This document shows, piece after piece, positions 13,495-13,677 of a stretch of 13,677 bases of DNA. This DNA comes from Alphaproteobacteria bacterium UBA6544. GTDB lineage: Bacteria > Pseudomonadota > Alphaproteobacteria > UBA8366. The position numbers were made by a program, and so were the translations under genes. Numbering within the stretch: the first letter of the stretch is position 1; every line of letters begins with the position of its first letter. The notes under the pieces were generated by a model. The model ran no database searches and was not told the DNA's origin. It saw only the letters and a list, made by a program, of their open reading frames with translations. The stretch is taken from contig DJKK01000065.1 in assembly GCA_002434595.1 (NCBI GenBank), forward strand, positions 16,140 through 29,816, in the 5' to 3' direction.

Positions 13495-13677
13495 ATGAGC
13501 GGCGGTTTGGGTTTTATAGATATCATTCTATTCGCGATGCTCGCGGCATTCCTGATTTATAGATTGGGCAGCGTTCTCGGCAAGCGGACCGGGCACGAGC
13601 AGCAACGGCCGGACATGTTCGTTACCGGTGGTGCGGAAGAACAACGCGAAGATAACGTTATATCGCTGCTGGACCGC
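13495..13677 (+). CDS. Tim44-like domain membrane protein, N-terminal part only
   Basis: A plus-strand frame from ATG 13495 runs to the window edge without a stop (61 codons). It begins MSGGLGFIDIILFAMLAAFL, one clear membrane segment (about 6-23), then RLGSVLGKRTGHEQQRPDMF. This segment, with R-RSVLG-RTG-E--RP, is the usual start of the bacterial Tim44-like (TimA) proteins that lie near fxsA and secB in Alphaproteobacteria. The Tim44 domain itself would follow beyond the edge. AAAGGG ends 6 bases before the ATG. The assignment rests on this N-terminal pattern and on gene order. These proteins are linked to membrane protein quality control, but their role is not settled. Confidence 0.85.
   Translation, partial: MSGGLGFIDIILFAMLAAFLIYRLGSVLGKRTGHEQQRPDMFVTGGAEEQREDNVISLLDR

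Noticed and set aside
1..13677. tRNA, rRNA, insertion sequences, CRISPR arrays, toxin-antitoxin or defence genes
   Set aside because: No cloverleaf, transposase, repeat-spacer pattern or defence-type domain was found. Nearly all of the sequence is taken up by the listed core genes.

Overview
This window reads as core chromosome of an alphaproteobacterium of moderate GC content, spanning the replication origin. The strongest clue is gene order. Reading left to right it runs mnmG, mnmE, a DUF6489-like gene, rho, hemJ, hemH and hemE, then an AT-rich gap, then ppsR/DUF299, maf, aroE, coaE and dnaQ, followed by secB, fxsA and a Tim44-like gene. This is the order known around the origin of Caulobacter, Rickettsia and other Alphaproteobacteria. 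All genes use the standard code, with a few GTG and TTG starts.

Left arm (1-7805). Most genes lie on the minus strand, reading away from the hemE/ppsR gap. mnmG (cut by the window edge) and mnmE encode the two subunits of the tRNA wobble-uridine modification enzyme. Between them, touching the mnmE stop codon, is a perfect 16-bp parS centromere site (285-300). A small DUF6489-like gene precedes mnmE. A plus-strand block of accessory DNA follows. It holds the decayed start of a yyaL/DUF255 gene, spliced by deletion to the decayed end of a methylguanine-DNA methyltransferase gene, then an intact quinone oxidoreductase gene with a clear intrinsic terminator. The transcription terminator gene rho comes next, then three genes for late haem synthesis: hemJ, hemH and hemE.

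Origin (7806-8167). The roughly 360-bp gap between the divergent hemE and ppsR genes is AT-rich. It holds one perfect DnaA box, one near-perfect box, several degenerate ones, short dyads and three GANTC (CcrM-type) methylation sites. No TTAA-N7-TTAA CtrA site was found. The call as oriC rests mainly on synteny.

Right arm (8168-13677). ppsR, maf, aroE, coaE and dnaQ form a tight plus-strand operon with 1- to 4-base overlaps up to coaE. secB faces dnaQ and is the last gene of a minus-strand operon fxsA, histidine phosphatase, secB. A Tim44-like gene starts divergently from fxsA and runs off the right edge.

No RNA gene, insertion sequence, CRISPR array or defence system was found. The most notable items are the parS site, the probable origin, the composite pseudogene, and a few small palindromes in regulatory positions.
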